DNA of 64,000 nt, from positions 326,993-390,992 of the forward strand of contig JAKZHN010000034.1 in the NCBI GenBank assembly GCA_037179335.1, in the 5' to 3' direction. Numbering within the stretch: the first letter of the stretch is position 1; every line of letters begins with the position of its first letter. The DNA comes from Cyclaneusma minus. Lineage: Eukaryota; Ascomycota; Leotiomycetes; Marthamycetales; Marthamycetaceae. Under the pieces are notes generated by a model, which searched no databases, was not told the DNA's origin, and was given only the letters and a program-made list of their open reading frames with translations. Shown piece by piece: positions 46,667 through 56,789 of this stretch. The position numbers and the translations under genes are program-made.

Positions 46667-49015
46667 TCAATCTTCTTCAATGCCCTCCCACTCATCATCA
46701 TCTCGGCCATTACCCTCCACCAACTTCCAATTCGCATTCTCGTCATCATCCTTGGCCGTGCCCTTCCGTCTCTTGCTCGCCTCAATAGCTCCCTTCCTCT
46801 TATTCTCCACCTTCCGCTCGTATCCACTGACAGTGCTAATCTTAGCCTTACCCTCGCTCTTTGCGCCGCCCTTCACGGCGTTCGCACGTCTGCTCTCCAC
46901 ACCCTTCATCTTCACTTCTTTCTTCTCCCGCTTCCCCACTTTCGGCAGCATATCCAGGAGCCACTTCTGCACACCCCCTTCATGCTCCTTGCCCTCCGCT
47001 TTCTGACCCGCCAGAACCATATTGGCGATTCCGCGGACTACGCCACCGTCGATGTCTTCCTTGGTCCATAGGGTAACCGCTACGCCTCCTTCGCGGCCAG
47101 CTCGTCCCGTGCGGCCTACTCTGTGCACGTAGGCTGCCATGCTTCCGGGCACATCGTAGTTGACTACTGCATTGATACCCCTGAAGTCCACACCGCGGGC
47201 AAGCAAGTCCGTCGTGATGAGGATCCAGATCTCGCCGTTCCTGAAGCGTGTCATGATATTAGAGCGTGCGGTATCAGACAGCGACGAGTGCAGCACAGCA
47301 ATACGAGTCGGCCCGCCAGCAGCAGCGGGAATATCGTAAAGCAGCTCGGCATGCAGAGCTTGCGCGCGGGGAATCGTTTGAGTGAAAATCAAGAAAGGAG
47401 GTCTCAGCACAATGTCGTCAGCCTGCGCTTGCTTCGGTTCTCTAACAGCAATTTCCTCTTTGGTAAAATGTCTGGAATAGTTCCGAGTGGATTTGGAGGT
47501 TGGGTGGATTAGGTTTCGGAGAGCGAGCAGTTTTCCGGACTCGGTAGCAGCGTAGATTAACCTGTGGTCTATGTTGGGGATAGCGGCGTCTTTCAGACCG
47601 ACAACTAGACGGACGAGAGGGACCGCCGAGGGGATCTGAAGGGTGGCGCGTCGGGTTTCGATGTGTTCTGCGGCGAGAGATTCGATGGATGAGCCCATTG
47701 TTGCGGACCATAGCGTAACTCGGAGAGATGGGTTGATGCAGGAGTTCCAGATTTTCATCGTCTGGTCAAGGAACCGCGGACATAGAAGATCGTCCGCTTC
47801 GTCGAGAACAAGATGACGGACAGTAGGCAGGGGATAGACTTCGTCTTCGTCATCTTCCGAACCTTTTGAGATGGAGTGAACCAGCATCAGGGGTGTCGTG
47901 ATTAAGATATCGGCCCTGACTACTCCAGCGTTCTGCTTCATGGCCTTGATGCCTTTCTGACTTGCAAATTTGTCACCATCGTCTTCAGACTCCGAGAAAT
48001 CTTCGTCCTCGGAGGGAAGGTCTCCTTCAACATCAGAATCATCTTCATCATCCGTGTGGACGATTCTCATTCCCTTCTTCATTTCCACAACTTTGATCCC
48101 CAAGCCGACGGTAAGCTTGTGACACTCGTTCGTAATCTGGCTCGCGAGCTCTCGGGTATTTGCGACGACAATAGCCTGTAGCTCATGCGACTCCGCATCT
48201 TTCGACTCGCTCCTCTTCTTCAGTATTGCGCTGATGATTGGGATCAAGAAAGCGACGGTTTTGCCACTTCCTGTCGGAGCCACGGCGAGTAGATCGATGC
48301 CATTGTCCAATTCGGTACGAAGTTTCGATGCATGTAGGGCAAAAGTAGGCTTCAGTAGTAGCGGCAGACTGCTCATCTGCACCTCAGTCGGCACCTCGTA
48401 TCCCTGCTTTGCAATGTTCTCTGCAAGCCTCCTGGAAATACCATACGAGGCGCGTAGTTCTGAGAACGAGCCCAGCGGTGCTGGATATATTTGTTTTGGT
48501 TCCACCTTTGGTAGTTTCGTATCACCTGTCTCGCCCTTGAGTCTCTTCAGCATTCGTTTGCGTTTCTTGTGCGCCGCATCGACGTCAGCTTTCGTAGGGA
48601 GAATAGCGACTTTCAAACGATGCGAGCGCATGATCTGCCGACATTGTGACTCGTCAAGGAACTCGCAGGGAGGATGAGAAGGCTCGGCGGGAAACAGGTC
48701 AGGCTCGTTGTCGCGTTCACGCTTCCTCTTTTCTTTCTTGGTGTCGGATGTGGATGTGGACGAAACTCGAGATTCTTGCTTAGATTCCTTCGGCGCAAAG
48801 AAATTGAACTCTTCTTCTGGTGCTTCCGATCCTGTAGTCGTAGCTGACGCATGGCTATCGCGCTTTCTCTTCATGCCTCGTATGCCTGGCACATCGTCGT
48901 GGAAGAGCTGGGGATTGGCAGCTGTACCTGCGGACGGGAGTTTGACGCGGGGAGCCTCAGACCCGGTGTTTCTTGGTTGTTTGGTAGACCGCGAGAGGAG
49001 CTTGACGATGTCCAT
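46667..49015 (-). CDS. ROK1: ATP-dependent RNA helicase ROK1 (DEAD-box)
   Basis: A single uninterrupted reading frame of 782 residues. The first residues (MDIVKLLSRSTK) and the following low-complexity region match the start of fungal Rok1 as I remember it. The Q-motif region is YGISRRLAENIAKQGYEVPT (191-210). Walker A is APTGSGKT (246-253), motif II DEAD at 405-408, motif III SAT at 437-439, and near the end ARGVDFRG and HRVGRTGRAGR. An acidic insertion (about 321-348, Asp/Glu/Ser runs) sits between motifs Ia and II. The C-terminus is Lys-rich, as in nucleolar helicases. Yeast Rok1 is an essential 40S ribosome biogenesis factor. Lack of introns, a complete motif set and length close to the family support an intact gene. 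Confidence 0.92.
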   Translation of the reverse strand: MDIVKLLSRSTKQPRNTGSEAPRVKLPSAGTAANPQLFHDDVPGIRGMKRKRDSHASATTTGSEAPEEEFNFFAPKESKQESRVSSTSTSDTKKEKRKRERDNEPDLFPAEPSHPPCEFLDESQCRQIMRSHRLKVAILPTKADVDAAHKKRKRMLKRLKGETGDTKLPKVEPKQIYPAPLGSFSELRASYGISRRLAENIAKQGYEVPTEVQMSSLPLLLKPTFALHASKLRTELDNGIDLLAVAPTGSGKTVAFLIPIISAILKKRSESKDAESHELQAIVVANTRELASQITNECHKLTVGLGIKVVEMKKGMRIVHTDDEDDSDVEGDLPSEDEDFSESEDDGDKFASQKGIKAMKQNAGVVRADILITTPLMLVHSISKGSEDDEDEVYPLPTVRHLVLDEADDLLCPRFLDQTMKIWNSCINPSLRVTLWSATMGSSIESLAAEHIETRRATLQIPSAVPLVRLVVGLKDAAIPNIDHRLIYAATESGKLLALRNLIHPTSKSTRNYSRHFTKEEIAVREPKQAQADDIVLRPPFLIFTQTIPRAQALHAELLYDIPAAAGGPTRIAVLHSSLSDTARSNIMTRFRNGEIWILITTDLLARGVDFRGINAVVNYDVPGSMAAYVHRVGRTGRAGREGGVAVTLWTKEDIDGGVVRGIANMVLAGQKAEGKEHEGGVQKWLLDMLPKVGKREKKEVKMKGVESRRANAVKGGAKSEGKAKISTVSGYERKVENKRKGAIEASKRRKGTAKDDDENANWKLVEGNGRDDDEWEGIEED

Positions 49016-49488
49016 TGTAGCAAGTTGTTTCCTGCTGGGGAAATGGCAAGGTCCGGAACAGCTCTCTTCTGTTGTGTGGTCGGGCGCACCTGTTTGTTTA
49101 TGGTGTTGTGGGGAGATGGGAGCGGGCGGGATGGATTTTGTGTTTTCGGTGATGGGAATTTTTAGCTTCAGCCTTGTGTGTGGGGCGCAGCCTTGTGGTC
49201 CGAGCTCTGACCACGTGATTGGACCTGAAAGCTTAAGAGGTTTTGTTGCACGTCGGACCGCTGGGGCTCCCAGGCTTCTACAGGGCTTTTAGGGGAGTAC
49301 AGCAGTGGTTTTCAGGGACCTTGTCGCTAATCGAGGCGCTGAACATAGCCCCTGGTATCTGCCCCATCACACGCCATCTCATAGCCCCCCTTTTCATGAT
49401 GCTGTATTTTTGACCTTTCAACTTACGCACTACCGCAAAACAATGGCAATTCGTGTTCGGGACTTCCATATAGTAGTCAACGTACTAC
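49016..49488. other. Intergenic with one copy of the TTTTGTTGCACRTCG motif
   Basis: Short spacer between two minus-strand genes, including the helicase promoter. The phrase GGTTTTGTTGCACGTCGGACCG near 49,238 matches the core of the repeat seen around 30-31 kb. Confidence 0.5.
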
Positions 49489-50652
49489 CTATCTACCACG
49501 GCCATGACCGCTACAGTCCGTACAAGCCATCACCAAACAACTCCTACATTCCATAACCCTACCAGGCACCGTCCTATAACACCCCTCACAGAAATCTTCC
49601 CCAACAACCCTCTGCCACTGATGCGTACACTCCTGCGTCCTTCTCATGCCAGCCAACGCATTCGCAATCTGAGCCTCCAGCGGTCTCAACGCGAGATGAA
49701 CTTCCCCGTCTTCCAACGCGTCAATACCTTCCAATCCATCCAACCCTCTCTCCTGTGCTTCTAATAACCGATCCTCAGACCATTGCTGACAAGAACAAGT
49801 CTTCCATTTCGAGCCACAAGCATAGCAGAACTGCGCCCCGCAGAGACATGTCATGTGGTTGCAGCCAACATCGAGCTCGACGAGCCGACTGCAGTTGAAG
49901 CAGCTCTGCCAGCCATTCTCATTTGCAGCGTCCAGGACCGGCTGTAGTAAAGGATCCGGTTCGCAGTCTCCCTTATGATTAGGCGATTTGCACTGCGTGC
50001 ATGTCTTCTGCTCACAACTTTGACAAGTTGCAACATTTCCTGCAATGGATGTCGGTGGAATGAACGCCGAACAGCTTGGCGCAAAGCAGTATGTTCGGTT
50101 CGACGTTTTGTATTCCAGCTCTTTCTGGGCATACTCGAGGAGGGTTTCGGAGGAAAGAAAGACAGAGAATAGTTCGAGGTCGATGGGCTGACGACAACAT
50201 CGAGGAGGGAAGAGCGATTCGTTGGCCATGGAACTGCGGCAGAGAGACTGGAAACAGCTCTGGCAGTACGCGTGGTTGCATGATGTGTAAATGATCGCTG
50301 TCAGGGGTTTCATCTCCTGGCAGACTGTACACTCGTGCTGGGAGTTTAGTACCGATTCTGCCTTTGCTTCCAAGTGCGTATGCCATCTTTCAGTATATAC
50401 GTCCTCGTCGCCAGTGGAATCTGTCCCATCACTGTCCGTCCTCTCGGATGTATGCTGCGTGGCCTCGTCTCCCGCATCCGTGTCTTCGGGTGCAATCGGC
50501 TCGGTTTGTGCCCACTCCTCGTGGTATTCGATGCTGGCAACGGATTTAGCTCTTTCCCTTCTTATCATAAGAAGTGTTGCCCCGACGTTCTCTAGCAGTC
50601 CAAGCATTTTGTCGAAGGTCCCAGCGGAGCATACTCCCAGAGTGTAATCCAT
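49489..50652 (-). CDS. RBR-type (RING-IBR-RING) E3 ubiquitin ligase
   Basis: Single exon of 387 residues. After about 105 acidic, Ser/Thr-rich residues comes RING1 (C108-C153, CTVCQEMKPL..CNHAYCQSC). The IBR follows (about 189-230, CFAPSC..CQSCEQKTCTQCKSPNHKGDC), then RING2 (about 251-288) with LDVGCNHMTCLCGAQFCYACG. C264 in the GCNHM context corresponds to the catalytic cysteine that forms the thioester with ubiquitin in RBR ligases. The last 100 residues contain LEAQIANALAGM and two more CxxC pairs (CTHQWQ..CEGCYR and CRSCLVMACTDC) that may form an extra zinc-binding tail. It lacks an obvious Ariadne domain. It resembles the many small fungal IBR proteins; the substrate is unknown. Confidence 0.88.
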   Translation of the reverse strand: MDYTLGVCSAGTFDKMLGLLENVGATLLMIRRERAKSVASIEYHEEWAQTEPIAPEDTDAGDEATQHTSERTDSDGTDSTGDEDVYTERWHTHLEAKAESVLNSQHECTVCQEMKPLTAIIYTSCNHAYCQSCFQSLCRSSMANESLFPPRCCRQPIDLELFSVFLSSETLLEYAQKELEYKTSNRTYCFAPSCSAFIPPTSIAGNVATCQSCEQKTCTQCKSPNHKGDCEPDPLLQPVLDAANENGWQSCFNCSRLVELDVGCNHMTCLCGAQFCYACGSKWKTCSCQQWSEDRLLEAQERGLDGLEGIDALEDGEVHLALRPLEAQIANALAGMRRTQECTHQWQRVVGEDFCEGCYRTVPGRVMECRSCLVMACTDCSGHGRGR

Positions 50653-52966
50653 ACTGTGTTGCGGGCGGCTTCGTTCGGATTGATTGCTTGGGTGAAGGGC
50701 TGTGGATTCGGGAACTCGAAGCTTATGAAAAGAAAGAATAGCCTAGTCGATCAACTAGACTAGAAACAGCGAATGACGAACATTGACGGGCTCGAGGTGT
50801 TCACAAGCCTCTTATCCCACATCAGACGTACACGGTACAGTCGTACAGGCAAACATCTGGAAGCCCAGATATCGAAGGTGTCTTACCCCAGGATACACAC
50901 CTACCAGGACCTACCGGTCTCAACCAACCAGACCAGCATCTTTGCACTCTACACAGTATGCTTGTCGAGCTTGCAGTCCAGGTCGGTTTGGGGAGGTGGG
51001 CTGTTCGTTTGTAGCATCTGGCTGCGATTCGAAGAGGTGAGGTCGAGCATCGCGGTGATGAATCCCTGCTTTCTCGTCAGCCTTATCAGCGCTAAACCTG
51101 TTTGGGCGCGTCAACGATACACCGGGAGCTTCCGACCATAATACACACTCAGCAACAACTCCATCAGCCTACCAGCTTCCTGAGACATATAAATACAATC
51201 AAGAGAGCGCCACCTGCACGCGGAGTCGCGGGCTTTATCTGGACGGCGAACCGACCTTGGGAAAGACATACAGCGCTTGTTGGAGCCCAGACTCTCCTCC
51301 AGTCGAAATCTCTGCTCAGTCAGGAGTCAGAATACGGATCCAGCGATTGGTAGCCATGGATTCGCTCGATGAACGACTACCAGACTGCAACTCTCTCCTA
51401 TGTCCTCGTTCTCTACGCTTATCGCACTTGGAGTTGCCCTGGGCCAGCTAAACGACCTTAGATACATGTATAGGTAAAGGTTCCCAGATACCTACCGAGC
51501 TCTTGTTGCACATCGATCTAGTCGCAGATTTGAGGTCTGGGTCGGAGTTATAGACAAATGTACTGACTTCATCTCCATGATCCTGGATGATTAGAATACC
51601 GCAGCCTACCTCATGAGTGCAGGAGATGGAGTAAGACCAGACTGCCTACCTCGAATCCCAGGAGGTTTGGTGGCACAGGCGAGAACCCATCAGCGGCCAT
51701 TCATGTCCTACATCCCGACGCTGTTTGACCTAAGGTCGAGTGAAGAGGCTTGTCTAGGAGGCCGAAGCCGTAGCCCGGCTCGGTGCAGTCAGCTTATGGG
51801 CCCGGATGAGAGTCGGGTACGACAACGGTTGGAGATATGGTTAAAATGCCGGAACTGGTCAACTGGATGGATATCAATCGACAGATGGGCAAACAGCATG
51901 CGGAATTGGCAGCGATCGACAATCGTCGTGGGGCTTGATAATTGTATGGAGGCCGAACTCTTTGCAGAATGGGCATGCCGTTACTATTGTCAGGTCGAAG
52001 AGTCTGGGGAAGATGGAGCCTCGATATCAGATACCAAAGGCTATTGTTATTCTAAGGCAGCACTGCCACCCTAGAGGGTCTTGACAGCGGATAAACGAAG
52101 GCCCGAAGGGCGCTAGGGCTCCGCTTCCTAAGCTTCTCGCGACCAGGTATGTTCTTCTCAGCTTAAACCATCAAACCGGATGCACGCGATGCTCGTTTTC
52201 AACCAAAATAGTTTCTTTGCGAGGCGGCTGCTTTCTTTCCACCCTGTCATCGTCTCTCGTTGTCATTCAGAGCTGAGGACATTTCGCTCACCGTACCTGT
52301 TTCTTCTTTTCTGCTTTTCCAACCCTTACTGTCTTACATGGCTCAAGAATCCGGCTCAGTCAGCTAGGCAAGCCTTTGTTCCTACTGCTACATTCTCCAA
52401 CTGTCTGTCATACTCGTGCTGTCTAATCAGTGCATCTCTCTGTTCCACTCCTTTCCCTCCATGGGTCGGGGACGACATGGTTCTGCTCCCTCAAGGAACG
52501 TGGCTGTCGGCACACTATGGCCGTCTGGTGTGGCTAGACGTCACCTCTATACTTCCTGTGGCTCGATGCTAGCTTTGGTCTGACACAGATCAGGACGCTG
52601 ATCTGCATAGCACGAGGAAGAGCTTGCGTTCCACACCACGCTCAGTCTGTATGGTTTTACCTCCAGCAGCCTTCACCTCTTTGGTGGCTGCGAATTCTAA
52701 CACAGTCATCTTCAATTCTACTTGCCGATGTAGCACTTATATACTCGTGGTGAGTCCCAATGGACCTTCTTTTCTCCATCAACACACCAAGGCCACATAC
52801 CGCCAACAGCCAGACCAAATACTATACCGAGTACCTGAAGTCGAGAAAGACCCGGAAAATAGGCAGCGAGCAATAGCCGAATCGAGACTACCTCTGTGGT
52901 TAAGCAGCTGATCTCACTGTTCGAAACTCTCCCACAAGTCCCCGATATCCTCGATCCTCATTCAAA
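50653..52966. other. Intergenic, no supported gene
   Basis: A 2.3-kb region between divergently oriented genes. Frames up to 153 codons (51613-52074) lack motifs. One copy of the TTGTTGCACATCGATC motif lies near 51,499. The ends should carry the RBR and sulfotransferase-like promoters. Confidence 0.5.
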
Positions 52967-53965
52967 ATGGATTCCGAAGCAGCAATCATGCGGCCGGCGA
53001 CCAACATCGATCGCCGGCAATGCAAACGTGTTGTCCCTATGCAAGTCCTCGTCCTCGGCCAGTCACGAACCGGTACCACCTCCATCCGCGGTGCTCTCTA
53101 TGAGCTTGGCTACGATGATGTCTACCACTACTCGTATGCATTCTCTCCCTTCTACCCCTGATAAACCGAAAAGCAGACTAACAGAGCACAGCACCGTCAT
53201 CCGCGAGAACCCCCGTGACTCTGAAATGTGGCTTGAGGCCTACAAGGCCAAGTTCGAGGGCAAGGGCAAACCATATGGCCGCGAGGAGTTTGACAAGCTT
53301 TTGGGCCACTGCGCCGTTCGTGTCCCGATTTTTAACCTCGAGTCGATTTAAACTAATACTTCTCCCAGGCCGTGACTGACCACCCCTGCGTGTGCTTTGG
53401 TGAGGACCTGATCAAGGCTTACCCCGAAGCAAAAGTCGTCCTCTCCGTTCGCGATAACGTCGACGTTTGGTACAAGTCAGTCGAGCAAACCATTTGGCCG
53501 TTTATTAAGATGCGCTATGGTCCACGCCAGTCTCTCAGTGCCAAGCTGATGTGCATGTTCGGTCTGATTCCTCCTCTCCCAGGCAATTTCCAGGAGATGA
53601 CCAACATGAGCGCCAAATACAGTGGCTTCGGTGAATTTCCCGAGAAGGGCAAGCAATACTACTTGGAGCAGAACGAAAAGATCCGCCAGCTTGTGCCCCA
53701 AGAGCGTCTGCTTGAATTCAATGTCAAGGAGGGCTGGGGCCCACTTTGCGAGTTTTTGGGCAAGGAAGCCCCGACCCATCCTTTCCCGAGACACAACGAC
53801 AGCAAGTACTTTGCGCAACGAAGTGCAAAGGTCAGGGAGATGGTAATGAGGAAGATGTACATCAAGCTGGCAAAGACCTTTGGTGCGATGTTGGTGCTGG
53901 GCTTCGTGGCTTACTATGCTCGGTCAGCCGTCGCCCTACCTTCATTCCTCAAGCTGTCTTCTTGA
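52967..53965 (+). CDS. Sulfotransferase-like P-loop protein with C-terminal membrane anchor
   Basis: Three exons, 52967-53133, 53192-53315 and 53369-53965, give 295 residues. The N-terminal loop VLVLGQSRTGTTSIRGAL (about 27-44) is the PAPS/phosphate-binding loop of the sulfotransferase superfamily as found in a large fungal family. AVTDHPCVCFGEDLIKAYPEAKVVLSVRDNVDVWYKS is the following conserved core, with the SVRD motif. The C-terminal 25 residues (GAMLVLGFVAYYARSAVAL) form a probable transmembrane anchor. The second intron has a slightly unusual GTTCGT donor but restores the expected AVTD sequence. Most proteins of this fungal family have no assigned substrate, so true sulfotransferase activity is not assured. 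Confidence 0.85.
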
Positions 53966-54704
53966 GCCGTTTTTGTCTTTCTGGTTGGCGTCTTCTGGAC
54001 TGGCTTTTGGGTCTGCGCATGGGAGCGGGATTGTACAGGCGACGGAGAAGATATCCGGCGTTTGAGCTATGGGCTGCAGACTGCCTCTTTCTAGACTCGA
54101 TACAATTATCTATCATTGATGGCACAATAAAATGAAGGTTCGAAACTCTAAGAAACTAGGCGAGCAGATGGCCTATCAACACAGCCGTAGCTAACCGCGT
54201 CTAACCTTGTAGTTTCTTCTGAGACAGAGAGTGCACTTCAATTGGTTGAGGCTATCCGCCGTTTAGCAACTCAACAAGCCGCAAGAACTTGAACCACGTA
54301 TTTCACACTGAGGTAAAGTCCTATCCGATTGCATGCACCCTACAACTAGATTGTGGGAAGCAAATCATTCACCTCAGATGCGGCCTATCACACGATAAAT
54401 AGGTAGCCTTCCCGAGATATGGAGATCTTATCATGCACGAGTAGTGCGCGACCAGCATCATCCAACAGGGCGCGTTTGTGGTTGCTGTTGAAACTCACGA
54501 CAACATCCGTCAATTGGCACCGTGTCTTCACAAATTGGATATAAGTATCTGTCTACGTCGCTCTTTTGGTGGTCGGAGCTCCTCCGTCCTTTCTCCTCAG
54601 CCTCTGATCTCTCCATCTGCCCTCGTCCATTTCCTCAGGAGTCCAAGTCTCTTCGTCCCTGTTATATTATTCACTACCTTATTCCCAATTACGAACCCTT
54701 CATC
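53966..54704. other. Intergenic, no supported gene
   Basis: Spacer between two plus-strand genes. Nothing recognised apart from the presumed promoter of the dehydratase gene, with pyrimidine-rich sequence in its last 150 bases. Confidence 0.5.
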
Positions 54705-55923
54705 ATGGCTTCTCCACCTCCCCCAGCTCCTCCCCAGCCTTGGATCCGCACGCCTTGCATTCGCTCTGGGGCTCTCTCGCGCATAGCCGGTTGGTATGAA
54801 GGCTTCTCGTCTCCCTCGCCCCACGATGTTCTAAAATTTCACACTGACAACTCATCCTAGCGAGGTCTACCTCAAGCTTGAAAATCTCCAACCATCTGGC
54901 TCCTTCAAATCCCGCGGCATTGGCAATCTCATGACCAAGGCCATCGCCCGTCATGCCGCACCCAAATCCTCAGACAAAATCTCCCAACTGCCCACACCAA
55001 CCGTCTCACGCTCCGGCACGCCCTCAGCAACCAACAGCACCGAAGACTCCAGCTCGCCCGAGCCCAAAATCCATTTCTTCTCATCCAGCGGCGGCAATGC
55101 CGGACTCGCCGCCGCCACATCCGCCCTCTCCCTAGGCCGCCCCTGCACTGTCGTCGTCCCCACCTCCACAACCCCCTACATGATCTCCAAGATCCGCGCC
55201 CAATCCGCGGAAGTCATCCAGGTCGGCGCCAACTGGTTTGAAGCCGACCAGTTCCTGCACAACGAAGTCGTTCCCAAGGCCCAAGCTTCTGGCGAAACCC
55301 CTATCTATGTGCCGCCCTTTGAACATCCCGATGTCTGGGAAGGCGCTTCCTACATCGTGCCTGAGCTCGAGAGCGATCTGGCCTGGACTGGCGGCTATGA
55401 TGCCGTAGTCTGCAGCGTCGGTGGCGGCGGTCTGTTCAATGGCTTGATTCAAGGCCTGGAGAAAAACTCGCAGCGCTTTCGCGATGGCAAGGTTAGGATC
55501 CTTGCCATGGAAACCATTGGAGCGGATAGTTTGTGGTATGCCCTTCAAGCTGGTGAGCTTGCCACTCTGCCGAAAATTACGAGCATTGCGACGAGTCTGG
55601 GAGCGACGACGGTCAGCCCGACAACGTTCAAGTATGCGAGTGAGAATCAGGAGAATGGACGCGTGGTGGCGAGGACGCTCAGTGATGCGCAGGCGGCGAT
55701 GGCTTGTGTGCGATTTGCGGAAGATGATAGGATGATTGTGGAGCCGGCTTGTGGGGTGAGCATTGCGCCCATCTACGCCGGTCTGTTGCGACAAGAGCTA
55801 GGGATGGGGATGAGTGAGGAGCAGTGGCGCGGCATGAAGGTGGTTGTTGTGGTCTGTGGAGGCAGCAACGTCAATGCGGACAAGTTGATGGAGTACAGGG
55901 AGACCTATGGAGGCCAGGTCTGA
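54705..55923 (+). CDS. L-serine/threonine dehydratase (PLP-dependent, CHA1-like)
   Basis: Two exons, 54705-54793 and 54861-55923, joined by a GTATGA..CCTAG intron give 383 residues. The PLP lysine lies in LENLQPSGSFKSRG (K46), and the phosphate-binding glycine loop is VGGGGLFNGL. SSSGGNAGLAAA is the substrate-asparagine loop and the C-terminal VCGGSNVNADKL holds the serine that contacts the pyridine nitrogen. This is the eukaryotic serine dehydratase layout, about 330-380 residues, without a regulatory ACT domain, so a catabolic rather than biosynthetic threonine deaminase is likely. It converts serine or threonine to pyruvate or 2-oxobutyrate and ammonia. A Ser/Pro/Thr-rich insertion of about 36 residues sits between KAIARHA and KIHFFSSSGGN. 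2-Oxobutyrate can lead to propionyl-CoA; any link with the methylcitrate-like genes 15 kb away is speculation. Confidence 0.92.
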
Positions 55924-56789
55924 TGTTTCTGCCATTTTGGGGGCTAGGCTATGTCCGGGAGTACGGGTCAGAATTTCGGATTTTCTTGCTCTCGAAGCAT
56001 CGCTTTGCAGTCGCACTCTTCTCGTGAGGTCACTGGATCGGACAGTGGACTATCCATTACCAGCTTCATGACCGCATATGGAGATGACTTTTGATTAAAG
56101 CTTGCAGGCAGTTTCTACCTCAGGTTAGCAGAACGCGACGACCTTTGTTGGTGACGGGAGTAAGTGCTAGACCGCCACAATCTCGATTTCCAACAAATCA
56201 AGACAGCCTGTAGCTATCACAAGTCTTGGCCTGGCATTGTGATTGGCGTGCCTTAAGTGTTCCCCTGATGCGATGGACTTTGCCAGTTGCCGTTTGAGGA
56301 AGCTCGCTAAGTTCTTCTAGAAGACCAACATCCCTGCGCAAATCATGACCTCCACCATCTCGGCCATCTCCACTTCAATGTTCTTCTCCAATGATGCTGC
56401 ACATCCGAGCATCTTCCTGCGCAATGACGGGCCCATACCTTTGCCTTCTCTCGACAATGCCAATATCCACCATCTCGTCCATCAGATTCAATCTATATCA
56501 CACTGCCCGCGTTCAGGTCCCGCTTGGGATTGGGTGAGTGACCGGACTTCTCGGGTCGAAGAGGTACCCACGACGCCGACCTTCTTTCTCCAATCGGTAT
56601 TCCTCCTGTAAGTAGGACATCACCCTTGCCGGTAGGTGAGTATTTATACAACTGAACCCAAGCCGACGTCTCCTTGACCTTTTCTTTTCTCTGTCCGATC
56701 CAGTTTCCTCAGTTCTGCCTAGACCTCTCTAGGCTCTTCGGCTCGTGTGCTTTCTCGTGGGAGCTTCTTTCAACTTCCCATCTCACACG
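55924..56789. other. Intergenic, no supported gene
   Basis: Spacer between two plus-strand genes. A short frame at 56345-56611 has no motif. A TATTTATA sequence near 56,640, about 150 bp before the phosphatase ATG, is a possible TATA element. Confidence 0.45.

Noticed and set aside
51613..52074. 153-codon plus-strand frame
   Set aside because: No start context, motif or codon bias; sits in an otherwise empty spacer.
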